A DNA stretch of 29,182 bases from Chara braunii. Its lineage: Eukaryota; Streptophyta; Charophyceae; Charales; Characeae. The stretch spans positions 183,357-212,538 of the forward strand of contig BFEA01000993.1 of the NCBI GenBank assembly GCA_003427395.1. Reading direction: 5' to 3'. The notes under the pieces were generated by a model that was not told the DNA's origin, searched no databases, and saw only the letters and a program-made list of their open reading frames with translations. The position numbers were made by a program, and so were the translations under genes. Below, one piece after another: positions 10,931 through 20,221 of the stretch; the stretch's first letter is position 1, and each line of letters opens with the position of its first letter.

Positions 10931-11078
10931 TAGGTAGACTAAATACTCTTGTATATTATTTTAGGACCTAAGCCGGAATTGAAAATAAGTATGCATGTAA
11001 GAAGAAATACCTCAAAATAAAAAGTAAAAAATGTAAAGGTTGTAAATTTTTTTAATTAACCATGATGATTACATACTA

Positions 11079-11605
11079 AAGGACAAAACAAGTCCCCTGT
11101 GTTGTTGGTTCAATTGTTTTTTTCTTTTGTTCATACCTGTTTTCTAAAAGGTTGAACGAATCCCATGTGTGGGTGATTTGGTTGCAAATTTGATTTTGAT
11201 GCATGTTCTCTGAAAAGTCGGAACAAGTCGTCAAGGTGGAAGGTTCAGTTACATGTTCATGTTTTATACCTGGTTCATGAAAGACCGAAGATATCTGTGA
11301 CATGGGAAGCTACAATATAAGTCTTTTTACATATTAACTTGTTTGCTAATGGGTAGGACTACACCTCCGTGGGGATGGTTGGTTGCATGTTTCTTTCAAG
11401 ATTTAAGTGTTCTCAAATATGTTGGACAACACCTCGCCGAGAGTGGTTTAGTTGCATTTTTTTTTTACAATCTTATGTTTGTAAAGGGTTAGGCCAGACC
11501 CTAGCATGTGTGATCCCTTGCGTGATTATTTTGACTTGTTTCCTAAAGACTAGATAAAAGTCTAAAGTGAGTAGTATAGTTGTGTGTTTATTTATATTAC
11601 AAGGA
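11079..11605 (+). repeat. Ancient tandem array, ~67-bp period, about eight units
   Basis: Units begin near 11079, 11148, 11213, 11281, 11348, 11415, 11483 and 11545. Each opens with AAAGGNTNGRACAA-like sequence, passes through a GTGTGGGTGGTTTGGTTGCAT-like middle and closes with a T-rich stretch ending TTTTCT. Unit length is 62-69 bp. Identity is low, so the array is old. The period is not a multiple of three and stops are frequent, so it is not a coding repeat. Confidence 0.6.
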
Positions 11606-12394
11606 TGACTAAAATAAGATTGAAAATTGTTAATTCATATTATTCAATGTATCCATACAATTAAGCTAAAAATAAAATAAAATAAAAAGATACACTAAAA
11701 TACTTAATAAAATAATAATAAGCAATATATTCTTACATAAAATGTTTTAAGAGTATATTTTGATAGTTTAGTCATATAAGCGTTTGTCAAGTGTTTGACG
11801 TCTAGGTAGAATATAACTAGATGGACAAAGTTGATTTGAAAGGTTCATGACTTATTTAGGGGATTTGACATATATCTAACTCAGCAAGAATTTCAGAAGT
11901 CTACTTCCGTATGGGAAATGTTGCCTAAATTTTGGCTAAATCACTGCGTTTATGAAAATTTTAAGTAACTTCAAAACTATTTTTTTTAATTTGAATCTCG
12001 ATTTTTTTAAAGGTTGCACTCCTGGAGGAAATAATGTCAAATTATTAAATAAATTAAGAGAGCTGGGTAAAATTTCAGAAAGACTCGAAGCTTAACCACC
12101 ATTACCTTTCTCAGTGTTGAAAAAAATGGGAAATTATATACCACCCCACAGTTTTCGGAGGTCCCCAAGAGGCTCGACAGAAATAAAAAACAAAAGAAAA
12201 GATTGGGACCTTACGGACCCACGGTGAGGAGGTGGGCGGGGGGGCAGAATTGAGTATTTTGTATCCAGGGACATCAGGGAAGACCCTTACGAAAGTGGAA
12301 GTCACTGCAGTGCTTTAAGGAATGTATCAGGTCACTATATATAGAGTGTCTGTCCCTTTGTTTTCCCTTTCAAGTTCCTCTGGTCATTTTGTTT
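11606..12394. other. AT-rich unassigned region
   Basis: Strongly AT-rich with A/T runs and no supported ORF, RNA or inverted repeat. Confidence 0.55.
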
Positions 12395-12880
12395 TTGTTG
12401 CTCTGCCAGCGTGTCAGGGCAGATTCCACGTGGTACTGTAGCCTATCTTACTGAACTCATACTCACACCGGTATTGTAGCTTCCTGTATCGGACTAGGAT
12501 AACGCCACAGGGGATGTTTTTTTTTTTTTGTTCTTTATTTCTTCCTCACGGGGCAGACACCCTCATTGAGGGCATAATCTCAATAGCAACTCGTAGAATG
12601 AATATGGCCAGATCTGTGGAAGGCGATTACTATTGTTTTATTCTTTCTTTTTGTTTTCTTTGTGTCCTCTGCGTGCCTTGCCAGTGAGGCAGGGCGAATT
12701 CCATACGGGGCTACAAAATGTCCCACTGAACTCATACTCACACTGGTATTGTAGCTTCCTGTATCAGACCAGGATAACGACATAATGAATTTTGTTTTTT
12801 TGTTATTAATTTTCTCTTCACAAGACAGACGCCATGGTTGAGGGTAAAGTCTCACCCGCATCCACAAACTCGGAATGCAT
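12395..12880 (+). repeat. Tandem duplication, 275-bp period
   Basis: CTGAACTCATACTCACAC occurs at 12451 and 12726, flanked in both copies by GGTATTGTAGCTTCCTGTATC, AGGATAACG, a T-rich run and a GACAGAC/GGCAGAC-containing 3' half (12554 and 12824). The two copies are diverged by substitutions and small indels. No coding signal. Confidence 0.8.
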
Positions 12881-13480
12881 CTGATAGCGATGATGACGTT
12901 AGGGAAGGGTTTTTTTTTTTCTCTCGGTTGCAATGGTCGTGAGTACCAGGAAAGAAAATTCAATGAGACCCAGACTCGACAAAACTCTGTGCGCAGTGAA
13001 ATTCAAGGTCGCAAAAACAAAATCTGAAGTAGTGATAGTTTAAAAGGTTTTATTTTAAATTTTGATTAATAAAAATATTTGAATCATACTTTCATAGGGC
13101 CAATGTTCTCCAAAGTTTTCTTAAATTAGGGACTAGGTTAAAATTCGCATAAAATATGAGTTAAAAAAAAAATATCTTTGGTTTAAGTTCACAATAATTT
13201 TGTGAGGTCCTCTTCTTAAATTGCCAGTACTTTTCCCCGCTTGAAAAACAAATACGCATTTTATATACCGCTGAAACTTTCTGGACCGAGTCGCCATTGA
13301 TAAATTTCATCCGCACCATGTTACATTATGGGCCTCCAAAAGTTGCGATGGGGGACCTTCGACGGATATATGGTAAAAGTACTGGTGATTCAAAGCGAAT
13401 ACTGTTAAATTTATCTCAATCATTGATGTCGACAACAAGTGGTAGCATGAAGGATAAAAAGCGAGCTCGAGCTGAAAAAA
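12881..13480. other. Unassigned region
   Basis: An AT-rich stretch is followed by a 62-residue plus-strand frame at 13297-13485 (starting MINFIRTMLHYGPPK). It has no family and no supporting context, and I do not call it a gene. Confidence 0.45.
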
Positions 13481-13534
13481 CCTAGGTTACTAGCCCGGGC
13501 GTCTGGAACCTTTTTCTATCCCGGGTTATCCGAT

Positions 13535-13557
13535 CGGACAACTCCCCTGGTTGTCCG
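13535..13557. repeat. Hairpin, 8-bp stem CGGACAAC/GTTGTCCG
   Basis: Perfect 8-bp arms (13535-13542 and 13550-13557) around a 7-nt loop. A perfect TCCGATCGGA palindrome overlaps its left side. The same CGGACAAC word recurs at 14937-15003. Confidence 0.8.
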
Positions 13558-13904
13558 AGCGGGGCCCAGTGTCCGGGGTGGTGGAAAAATCACCTGTCGG
13601 TCCGACGGGTTTTTCGGCCCTACGGTGATGCTTTTTGGGGTTCGTAGTCCCCCCCCTCTGTCCGTCCGATTTTAGTGAGGTCGGTAGGCCCTCCGGAAAC
13701 GAGACCGAAAAAGGCCCGGTTTGGGCCGTCAGATCTAAGAGATCTATGGCCCAGATCGAGCAAATTCAAATTCGAAATCAGTGTCTGACCTCCGTCTCCC
13801 AACGCGTGACTTCGGCACGTCGTGGCAGTTGGGCGATGCTGAAATCGCTCGCCAATGACCACGGCCCACCACGTGCTCCAACCCCGTTGCGGGTGCGTAC
13901 CCTC

Positions 13905-14060
13905 CTTCTTCCTCCTCCTCTTCCTCCTCCTCCTCCTCCTCGTCCATCGTCGTGCCATGATCGTCGTCGCCATCCTCCTCCTCCTCCTCCCGGTAGTCTT
14001 GTTCTTCTTCTTCTTCCTCCTCCTCCTCCTCTTCCTCCTCTTCATCTCGTCCACGGCGGT
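13905..14060. repeat. CTC/CTT trinucleotide-rich tract
   Basis: Imperfect CTC and CTT triplets over about 150 bp. They create long leucine-, proline-, glutamate- or arginine-rich frames on both strands. No gene is implied. Confidence 0.9.
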
Positions 14061-14167
14061 GTCGCCACCCCTACCCACCCAAGTCCCCGCATCACCTTTT
14101 CGCCATCATCCTGTACGTCGTCGTGTATAATCCCCTCCCCGATTTTTTTTCTTCTTTTTTCAATCAA

Positions 14168-14243
14168 TCAATCAATCAATCAATCAACATTCGATCCAAT
14201 CTATGGATTTGATTGGATCGAATTTGATTGATTGATTGATTGA
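14168..14243. repeat. 33-bp inverted repeat, (TCAA)n hairpin
   Basis: The left arm (14168-14201) is five TCAA units plus C and ATTCGATCCAATC. The right arm (14211-14243) is its exact reverse complement apart from one unpaired C at 14188. The loop is 9 nt (TATGGATTT). This is a near-perfect cruciform-capable stem, well beyond chance length. Confidence 0.92.
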
Positions 14244-14458
14244 AAAACGAAAAATGGCACACCTCGTCGTTGCCTTCTCGAACCCCCCTTGCGATAAGTC
14301 TGGCGAAGTTCGTAGTTTTCATGCCCTGGGTGCCACACAGACGGGAAGCGTGCGATTCGGCCTGGCTACCAGTAGGTGCCCGTCGTGGTTACTGTCCGCG
14401 ATCCTAGATGTCGACCTCGGGTAATCGGGTTTCCTTGTAGGAGTGTCGTTGTTCTCCT

Positions 14459-14460
<2 letters not shown>

Positions 14461-14522
<62 letters not shown>

Positions 14523-14669
14523 ATAGAGTTTGTGCTCGTGTGCATGTGTGTGTGTGTGTGTATGTGTGCGTCTGTGTGTGTGTCTCTGTGTGTGTCTGTG
14601 TGTGTGGAAACTAGACTGTGTGTGTGTGTGTACATTGTGCATAGTGTGTGTGTGGTGTGTGTGTAGATA

Positions 14670-14700
<31 letters not shown>

Positions 14701-14745
14701 CTAGATAGTGTGTGCAAAGAGTGTGTATGTGCTTGTGTGTGTAGT
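14461..14745. repeat. (GT)n microsatellite, pure then degenerate
   Basis: A pure GT tract of about 30 units (14461-14520) is followed by about 220 bp of interrupted GT repeats with TCTGTG, GATA and CTAGAC interruptions. The Cys/Val and His/Thr frames over it are artefacts. Confidence 0.96.
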
Positions 14746-14936
14746 CACATGCAGCAGCTGCAGCAACGGGCCTTCAACAACACTTCGCAAGTTTCCAACC
14801 CCTTCCCCACCCCCGACACCATTTTTTTTTTTTTTTTTGCTCCGAATGGCCTAAAAAAAAATTAGGGGGGTCCCCTGGTGGAGCGCAGCCCCCCCTCCTT
14901 TTTTTTTTTTTTTTGCTTTCCATAATTTAAAAAAAT

Positions 14937-14962
14937 GAGTTGTCCGGGATCCCGGACAACTC
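14937..14962. repeat. Perfect 26-bp palindrome centred on GGGATCCC
   Basis: GAGTTGTCCGGGA followed immediately by its own reverse complement, with no mismatch or spacer. It lies at the inner edge of the right end of the candidate element 13481-15015 and contains two opposed TTGTCCGGG words. Confidence 0.95.
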
Positions 14963-15015
14963 CACACAGGATGTCCGACTAGGACAACCGGCCGTCGGAC
15001 AACTGGTAGCCTAGG

Positions 15016-15591
15016 AAAAAACTGAAAAAAATGTAGATTGACTTTCAACGTGGTAATGACATTTTAACTTAAATGTATGACCCATATCATTAGCAATTAA
15101 GAAGTATCGTAAAACACTTTAACCGATTTGTTGATAATTATTAATAATTGCTATCATTTGATAATACTATAATAGGTTGGTTTTTCGACTCAACTCTCAC
15201 TTACCTCTCACTGACATTCACCTCCCACACCGACATTGTAGACTTGACCGCACATAGAATGGCTTTTCCATTATTTTTTTCCGTCATCTAAAAACTTCAT
15301 GTTGACTTGAAAGAGTATTTAAGTCATGGTATTGGATTAGGTGTAATAACTTCAAAAAAATATATTTTCTAGCGATGTCGAGCGCAGCGTTGCCGCATGG
15401 GGACCCTTCCGGCGGAGTTCGTCAGTTGTACCTGTCGCGAACCCCTACGACAGGATAGAGGTCGTGCAAGAAACTACTTACCTCTGTCAAAGGGGCTGTC
15501 ACCGCCCTTGGACATGCGTATCCCCACCGAGCTACTGAACCATGTGCGAAAGTTGCTCGAATGCAATTGTGGAGGTGGCCCAACCGAGGGG
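15016..15591. other. Unassigned region
   Basis: AT-rich to about 15370, then mixed. Nothing resembling a gene, RNA or repeat end was found. Confidence 0.5.
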
Positions 15592-15740
15592 TTTTTTTTT
15601 TTTTTTTTTTTTTTTCAAACTCAACCCGAGTGAGTGCTAGGGGTGCTGATAAGAGCAGACACCACTAGCATGCTCGGGGCGGCTCCGTCTATTGGTGGGG
15701 AGCAGCACCTGCTGGAAACCGGGTCCAAAGTCCCTTAACA
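15592..15740 (-). mobile_element. Poly(A)-tailed retroposon family, copy B
   Basis: On the minus strand: AAGGGACTTTGGACCCGGTT, TCCAGCAGGTGCTGCTCCCC, ACCAATAGAC, later GTCTGCTCTTATCAGCACC, then GAGTTTG and a 24-nt poly(A) tail (T run at 15592-15615 on plus). It matches the 5' and internal cores of the copies at 19420 and 21646. About 150 bp including tail, no ORF. Confidence 0.8.
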
Positions 15741-15792
15741 TTTTAGAATCAAATAGTCTGTAATCCAGCATGCCATGTGTCAACCCTACTGC

Positions 15793-16640
15793 AAAGAGTA
15801 AGTGATCACCCGAATCGACACACGACCACCCATCATTAACCTGATGAGCAACCCTGATTGCCTGAACCAAGGAGCCCATCACACTATAGAGTCATCTCCC
15901 CACTCTGAAACCCTCGTAACGAGCTTGTCACGAGCCAAGAAAACTCTTGTTATGTCATGAGGAGGAGGGGTATTCAGGAGAGGGAGTCAGGAAGTCGGAC
16001 CAAATCCGGTTTCACCTTCACACTCTCTATTATGAGGTTACCTATACCAATGTTCCCCCACAATCCTTATGATCCACAATTCCACTCAAGCGAAGAAACA
16101 CTGATGCTCAAATTGGAAGCTCGTCGGCCCCGTGGCAGAGCGCAACCAAATTACGGAGGCAGTTGTGATAGCTAACCCTATAGCTGCATCCTGCCTCGTC
16201 AAATGGTAAGCCGTATTTCCAACATACCGTGTGCCCGTCGTACTAAAACCGTGAGTGATCCCCCAGACTGACACGTGGGCACCCACCAATTTTGATGAGC
16301 ACCCTCGATTGCCCTCCGTGAGTGATCCCCAGACTGACACACGGGCACCCACCAATATCATGATGAGCACCCTTGATTGCCCTCCTCTAGGGAGCCCGTC
16401 TCAATATAAACTCAGCTCCCCACTTTGAAACCCTTAGCATAAACGAGAAACTTCTTGCAACACTATGAGAAGGAGGGGCATTCAAAATAAGGAGCCCGCC
16501 CGAGGTTGATTATAGTCAAACCCCGAACCATATTCAACACTGATGCGCAAAATGATAGCCAACAGCCACATGGCAGAGCATGACAACCCTGATAACAGTC
16601 GTGCTGCGCTTCGCCACGTGGCAAAATGTATGTTCGTAGC
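15793..16640 (+). repeat. Diverged direct duplication with a nested 67-bp tandem
   Basis: Copy 1 (about 15793-16150) and copy 2 (about 16318-16580) share GATGAGCANCCNTGATTGCC, GGAGCCC, CTCCCCACTYTGAAACCCT, GGAGGGGYATTCA and, later, CACTGATGCKCAAA plus GGCAGAGC. The offset falls from 519 to 439 bp along the pair, so one copy has lost internal sequence. A short extra unit starting GTGAGTGATCCC is tandemly repeated at 16251 and 16318 (67-bp period). Confidence 0.75.
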
Positions 16641-18660
16641 AAATTATGTTCTCCTTAGCTACCAATTTAAGCCAAAGTTTCTCGTTCGATGTAGCATAGA
16701 CGGTACGCGCGGTCGAACGCCTTAATCGGACTCGTGTGCGAACTGACGCTCCGGGGGCTGATCTCCCGAGGGTGGCTCTACGCCGGTCGACAAGGACGTC
16801 CGATCTAACCAAGCGATACGCTTCGCCAAATAAAACCAGACTTCGTACATACATCGGGCCTAGTCTCTCTTTCCACATTGGACCCATAGCCTGTTGACGA
16901 TGAAATAAGTGAGTGTCGCGCGACAACGCAAAACCTTTTCATATCGACTAGTCATACATGAATATGTAAGCAATCGCAAGGATGACGTACTATGTAGTGC
17001 CCATAGCGTTGTGGTCCTCGTTGATTTTAAGGGTAGCTTTCGACACTCAAGTGTCGACTGACAAGCGTCTTGAGAGGTTAATTTCGTAACGCTAGACAAT
17101 CGCGAAAGTGATTGCAAGACCTACCCTCTTCCGCACCCTGCGTGGAGGAGTGGTAGGCGGGCTTCGGCCCTTTGTGGCGGCCAAATGCCTCTGACCTTGA
17201 AAACGGGGCTCCATCTTCGGAGGCCTTGGACAAGGTCAAGGAGTTTGACTTTGACAACTGCGACAAACCTCATCGTCCAACCATAAAAATTTAACCAACA
17301 GATTAGAAGCGGTCTTCCCTTTTCACTCAATCCCGATCGGCTCGATCCTCACACAGTCAAAATAGACCACGCGAATATACAATATATAAATGTGAAGGGA
17401 AATTGGGCACTAGACCACCACTCTCACAATCACAGTGTGACTTCCTTCCAAATATATATATGATCGCAAATAAAGTCAAATGCGAACTTCAACTCACAAA
17501 ACATACCTGCAATCACACGCAGATTCAACATCGACAGACCACACACTACACGGGGCCAACTTCAACCACTCTCTGCACTTCAACCCTTGCTTTATTCACA
17601 CAAGCCCCAACCTTTGCCCTGGGCAGTTCTATTGGCCCTGTGGTGGAGACGTTGTACCCATAACATTGAAAATGTGAGGTTGGATGGACCAGAACTCACA
17701 TACACTATCAAGCAACAGGTACAAGCTGACATCACCTCAATGGGAACTAGTGAAAACCCGAATCTCTACCTTTCACTCCACAAAAGAAATCCAACAGAAC
17801 ATCCAACAAATCAGTCGCAACCGGCTTGGGGGGCAAACGGGGGGAAACTGGGGACAATGAAATAGAATGAAACACAAGGAGGAGAACATGGGGAGGACCA
17901 CAGGAAATACCAGCTCTCCTTTCACGAATGGACCACACTGGACCCAACGATCCTACTTCGGCCGCCTTCGGACTTTTCTGACCCATTCCCACCATCCTCA
18001 ATGAGCCTGGTAGAAAGAGGGGGGGAACGTGGGTCTGTCCCAAGTTGGGGCTGAGATGGGCTGCCAGCAATCTGGGTAATCCGTTTCGGTGGAGGCAATG
18101 TTGGGATAGGATGGGAAGGAAGGGAGGAGGGGGAGATTTCTTCAATCTTCGGTGTAACCTGTACTAAAGATCCATTAACATCTTCTTAATTAGACTATAA
18201 CATGCTTATCTGGATTCTTACATTCTTCTCATATCGGACATAGGATTTTAGAGATGGTAGAATCCTAGCTGTCACCTTGCCAAGCTGTGGTGTTTTGTGC
18301 CCTTTGTTTGCCAACGCCAGAACGACGCTAGTCGGTGCTGGGCGTAGCCCTGTAACCTGTTTGTAGCAGGAGCGTGAAACCTGGTAGAGAGGTTTGGGGA
18401 GTCGTCGAGGGAGGAAGACAAGTCTTCCAATGGCAAACTAGGGGGGCCTGCCATGACAACCTAAGGGGTCGGGTATAGTCTAGGTAGTGAGAACACGTCA
18501 GCTATGGCCGGTACTGGTTGGGATGATATTGTCTTTCGAGTGTTGTGTTTGGTATAAGGGGGAAGAGTCTTCCCGGAAGACTAGGAGTTGCTCATAGATT
18601 GTGAGGCTAGCATCATCATCACTAGTAGCATTATCTCACAGTTTTCATAGAATCAGCAGA
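16641..18660. other. Unassigned region, no supported gene
   Basis: About 2 kb of mixed composition. The largest frames (for example 17747-18145 minus, 132 residues) lack any family, hydrophobic segment or good start context. No RNA gene or clear repeat was seen. Confidence 0.5.
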
Positions 18661-18661
18661 A

Positions 18662-18664
<3 letters not shown>

Positions 18665-18697
<33 letters not shown>
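18665..18697. repeat. (CAT)n microsatellite
   Basis: Eleven CAT triplets directly upstream of retroposon copy C. Confidence 0.95.
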
Positions 18698-18700
18698 ATG

Positions 18701-18854
18701 AGGGACGCTGAGCCCAGTTCTCAGCATGTTCGGTTCGGTCACTCCGGGTAGATTGTGAGGACCCCGGCCTCAATCTTCTTATTGGTAATATCAGACTTGG
18801 GCAGTGGGCCCGCTTGTTTAACAAAAAAAAAAGAAAGAAAAAAGAAAGAAATAC
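18701..18854 (+). mobile_element. Poly(A)-tailed retroposon family, copy C
   Basis: Starts AGGGACGCTGAGCCCAGTTC and ends GCTTGTTTAAC followed by an A-rich tail (18823-18851). The 5' core and 3' end resemble copy D (19420); the interior is diverged. ATATGAGGG before the element and ATACGAGGG after the tail could be a target-site duplication with one mismatch. Confidence 0.6.
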
Positions 18855-19419
18855 GAGGGGGATGCTCAAAGAGGAAGGGTGACTGGAGGGCAAATGGACA
18901 GATTCTTAAATAAACACAGACAGAGCTCAGCCTGGGAGTCTGGAGACAGCAGACATGGAAAGTACAGCGTAGGGTTTAGGGTTTTGGGTACAACATTAGG
19001 TCTCGGGAGACGACAGCACAGGGTTTAAGGTTTCAGAGACTGAACAGCGCAGAGGTTTCACGCTTGGGCGGTAATCAAGAAAGACACAGTATAGGGTCAC
19101 AACTCGGAGACAGAAAGGGACAAGGGGACAGATGACACAGCATTTGGAACAGACGGACGACATTTGGCGCCCTGCTTAAGGGTGAAGAGGATTATCTAGC
19201 ATCTGCAAAATACTTCAGAAGTTGAAGTAACCTCAGTACGCAGCTACCAAGAGGGGCAAATGGGGCTAGGTATTAAGGTTGGTCAGACGCTCAGTAGCAG
19301 GGCTAAAGAGGCCCCCTTTGTCAATCCCTCTCATCTCCTCGCCCGCTCAGTCAATTCCCTGGGTGCAGGGTAATCAATGCTAGCAGGGAATCTATGTTCT
19401 CAGATGCTCATTTGTGCAA
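18855..19419. other. Unassigned; telomere-like motif near 18970
   Basis: Contains TAGGGTTTAGGGTTTTGGG, about two units of the plant telomere repeat TTTAGGG, far too short to be called telomeric. Loosely similar AGGGTTTAAGGTTTCAGAGAC sequence recurs near 19020. No gene. Confidence 0.4.
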
Positions 19420-19554
19420 TGGGACGCTGGACCCGTTTTCCTGCAGGTGCTGCTCCCCACCAATTGACTCGAGCAACCTGTCAGTCGGCTAGGAGGGGAT
19501 GCTCTTCTCACCTCTCTTAGCGGCCGGACTGGTTTAATTGCAAAAAAAAAAAAA
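19420..19554 (+). mobile_element. Poly(A)-tailed retroposon family, copy D
   Basis: TGGGACGCTGGACCCGTTTT, CAGGTGCTGCTCCCCACCAA, TTGACTCGAGC, GATGCTCTTCTCACC, then CTGGTTTAATTGC and a 13-nt poly(A) tail. About 135 bp, no ORF. With copies B and E it defines the family consensus. Confidence 0.8.
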
Positions 19555-19660
19555 GACCGTGCTATAGTGACCATGCTAAGCATGTTGAAAGCCATTTCAG
19601 ACCGAAATTTGGACATGCTTGGCACGGTCATTATAGACTGCTATAATGACCGTGGTGCTC
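19555..19660. repeat. Hairpin unit with 14-bp perfect stem plus a direct copy
   Basis: CACGGTCATTATAG (19623-19636), loop ACTG, then its exact reverse complement (19641-19654). Outside the stem, CATGCT words extend the pairing with a bulge. A related direct copy (GCTATAGTGACCATGCT) lies at 19561-19577, immediately after the poly(A) tail of copy D. No gene. Possibly a small fold-back element. Confidence 0.8.
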
Positions 19661-19711
19661 AGCATGTTACTTAATGTTCAGGGAAAGCCAGAAATAGCCG
19701 ATTGCTTACCA

Positions 19712-19785
19712 AACAGACCTAGCTCAGTTGGCACACCTGCAAACTGTGGGAATAGAGACCCGAGCTCAAATCCAAACGCATCTAG
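19712..19785 (+). mobile_element. tRNA-like SINE head
   Basis: A box TAGCTCAGTTGG (19720-19731) and B box GAGCTCAAATCC (19762-19773) at normal tRNA spacing. The bases flanking the boxes do not pair into an acceptor stem, so a functional tRNA is unlikely. The 3' body, if any, would run toward the U6 fragment, and its end is not clear. Confidence 0.5.
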
Positions 19786-19855
19786 ATAAATGAAAGAAAG
19801 CAATGATGAACTACCTGGGGCCGGTCAGTTCGCTGAGGATATCTCAAGGGCCCTC

Positions 19856-19929
19856 TTGGACCATTTCTCTATTTATGCGTGTCATCCGTGCGCAGGGGCC
19901 ATGCTAATCTTCTCTGTGTCCCCAAGGAC
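19856..19929 (-). pseudogene. U6: U6 snRNA retropseudogene (internal deletion)
   Basis: U6 snRNA is the catalytic-core RNA of the spliceosome. On the minus strand this copy has the 5' stem-loop (GTCC-TT-GGGGACA), then CAGAGAAGATTAGCATGG (which includes the invariant ACAGAGA box), CCCCTGCGCA, GGATGACACGCATAAAT and AGAAATGGTCCAA, i.e. nearly the whole plant-type U6. About 23 nt between the 5' stem-loop and the ACAGAGA box are missing, consistent with loss between two ACA words. There is no terminal T run. CAAGGGCCCTCTT (19845-19857) and CAAGGGCTTTCTT (19929-19941) flank it, an 11/13 direct repeat that looks like a target-site duplication. I infer an inactive retroposed copy. No upstream Pol III promoter (USE or TATA) is visible. 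Confidence 0.9.
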
Positions 19930-20221
19930 AAGGGCTTTCTTTTTTACTTGAAAAGAAAAGCAAAAACAATTGAACAGAAAAAGCCCGCTGGGTGACAAGT
20001 TGATCGGAATTACCACAATGCATGAGCAGGGGGGTTTTGCACCAGCAATGGGTACATCATCCTGGTCGTGGAACCCAGCCGGGTCCGACACGGATGCCAA
20101 GAGAGCTACGAATAATACTTTCTCATTATTCAAAACATAGACCAGAGCCATCAACCTACCAGCACCTGTAACAGGCAAGGGTTCTTATACCTGTCTGCGG
20201 TAGACAAGTTGACGTTCGAAA

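Larger units (their letters stand above)
13481..15015. mobile_element. Candidate TIR element with TTGTCCG palindromes near both ends
   Basis: The left end CCTAGGTTACTAG (13481-13493) and the reverse complement of the right end, CCTAGGCTACCAG (15003-15015), match at 11 of 13 positions. Both ends abut A-runs (GAAAAAA outside each). Just inside each end are inverted TTGTCCG/CGGACAA motifs: a 13535-13557 hairpin on the left, and a 26-bp palindrome plus three further copies at 14937-15003 on the right. Sub-terminal repeats in both orientations are typical of transposase binding sites in plant DNA transposons. The interior (CTC/CTT repeats, a hairpin and a GT microsatellite) encodes no transposase, so this would be non-autonomous. 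Superfamily unknown. Confidence 0.4.

Noticed and set aside
11079-11605. CRISPR-like array because of regular ~67-bp spacing
   Set aside because: There are no invariant short repeats separated by unique spacers; the whole unit is a diverged tandem repeat, and the genome is eukaryotic.
13620-14231. Arg/Lys-rich minus ORF and Pro-rich plus ORF
   Set aside because: Both are driven by the CTC/CTT trinucleotide tract at 13905-14060.
14319-14717. ORFs rich in His/Thr or Cys/Val
   Set aside because: Translations of the GT microsatellite.
18966-18990. Telomere repeat (TTTAGGG)
   Set aside because: Only about two imperfect units; too short to be a telomere or a convincing interstitial telomeric site.
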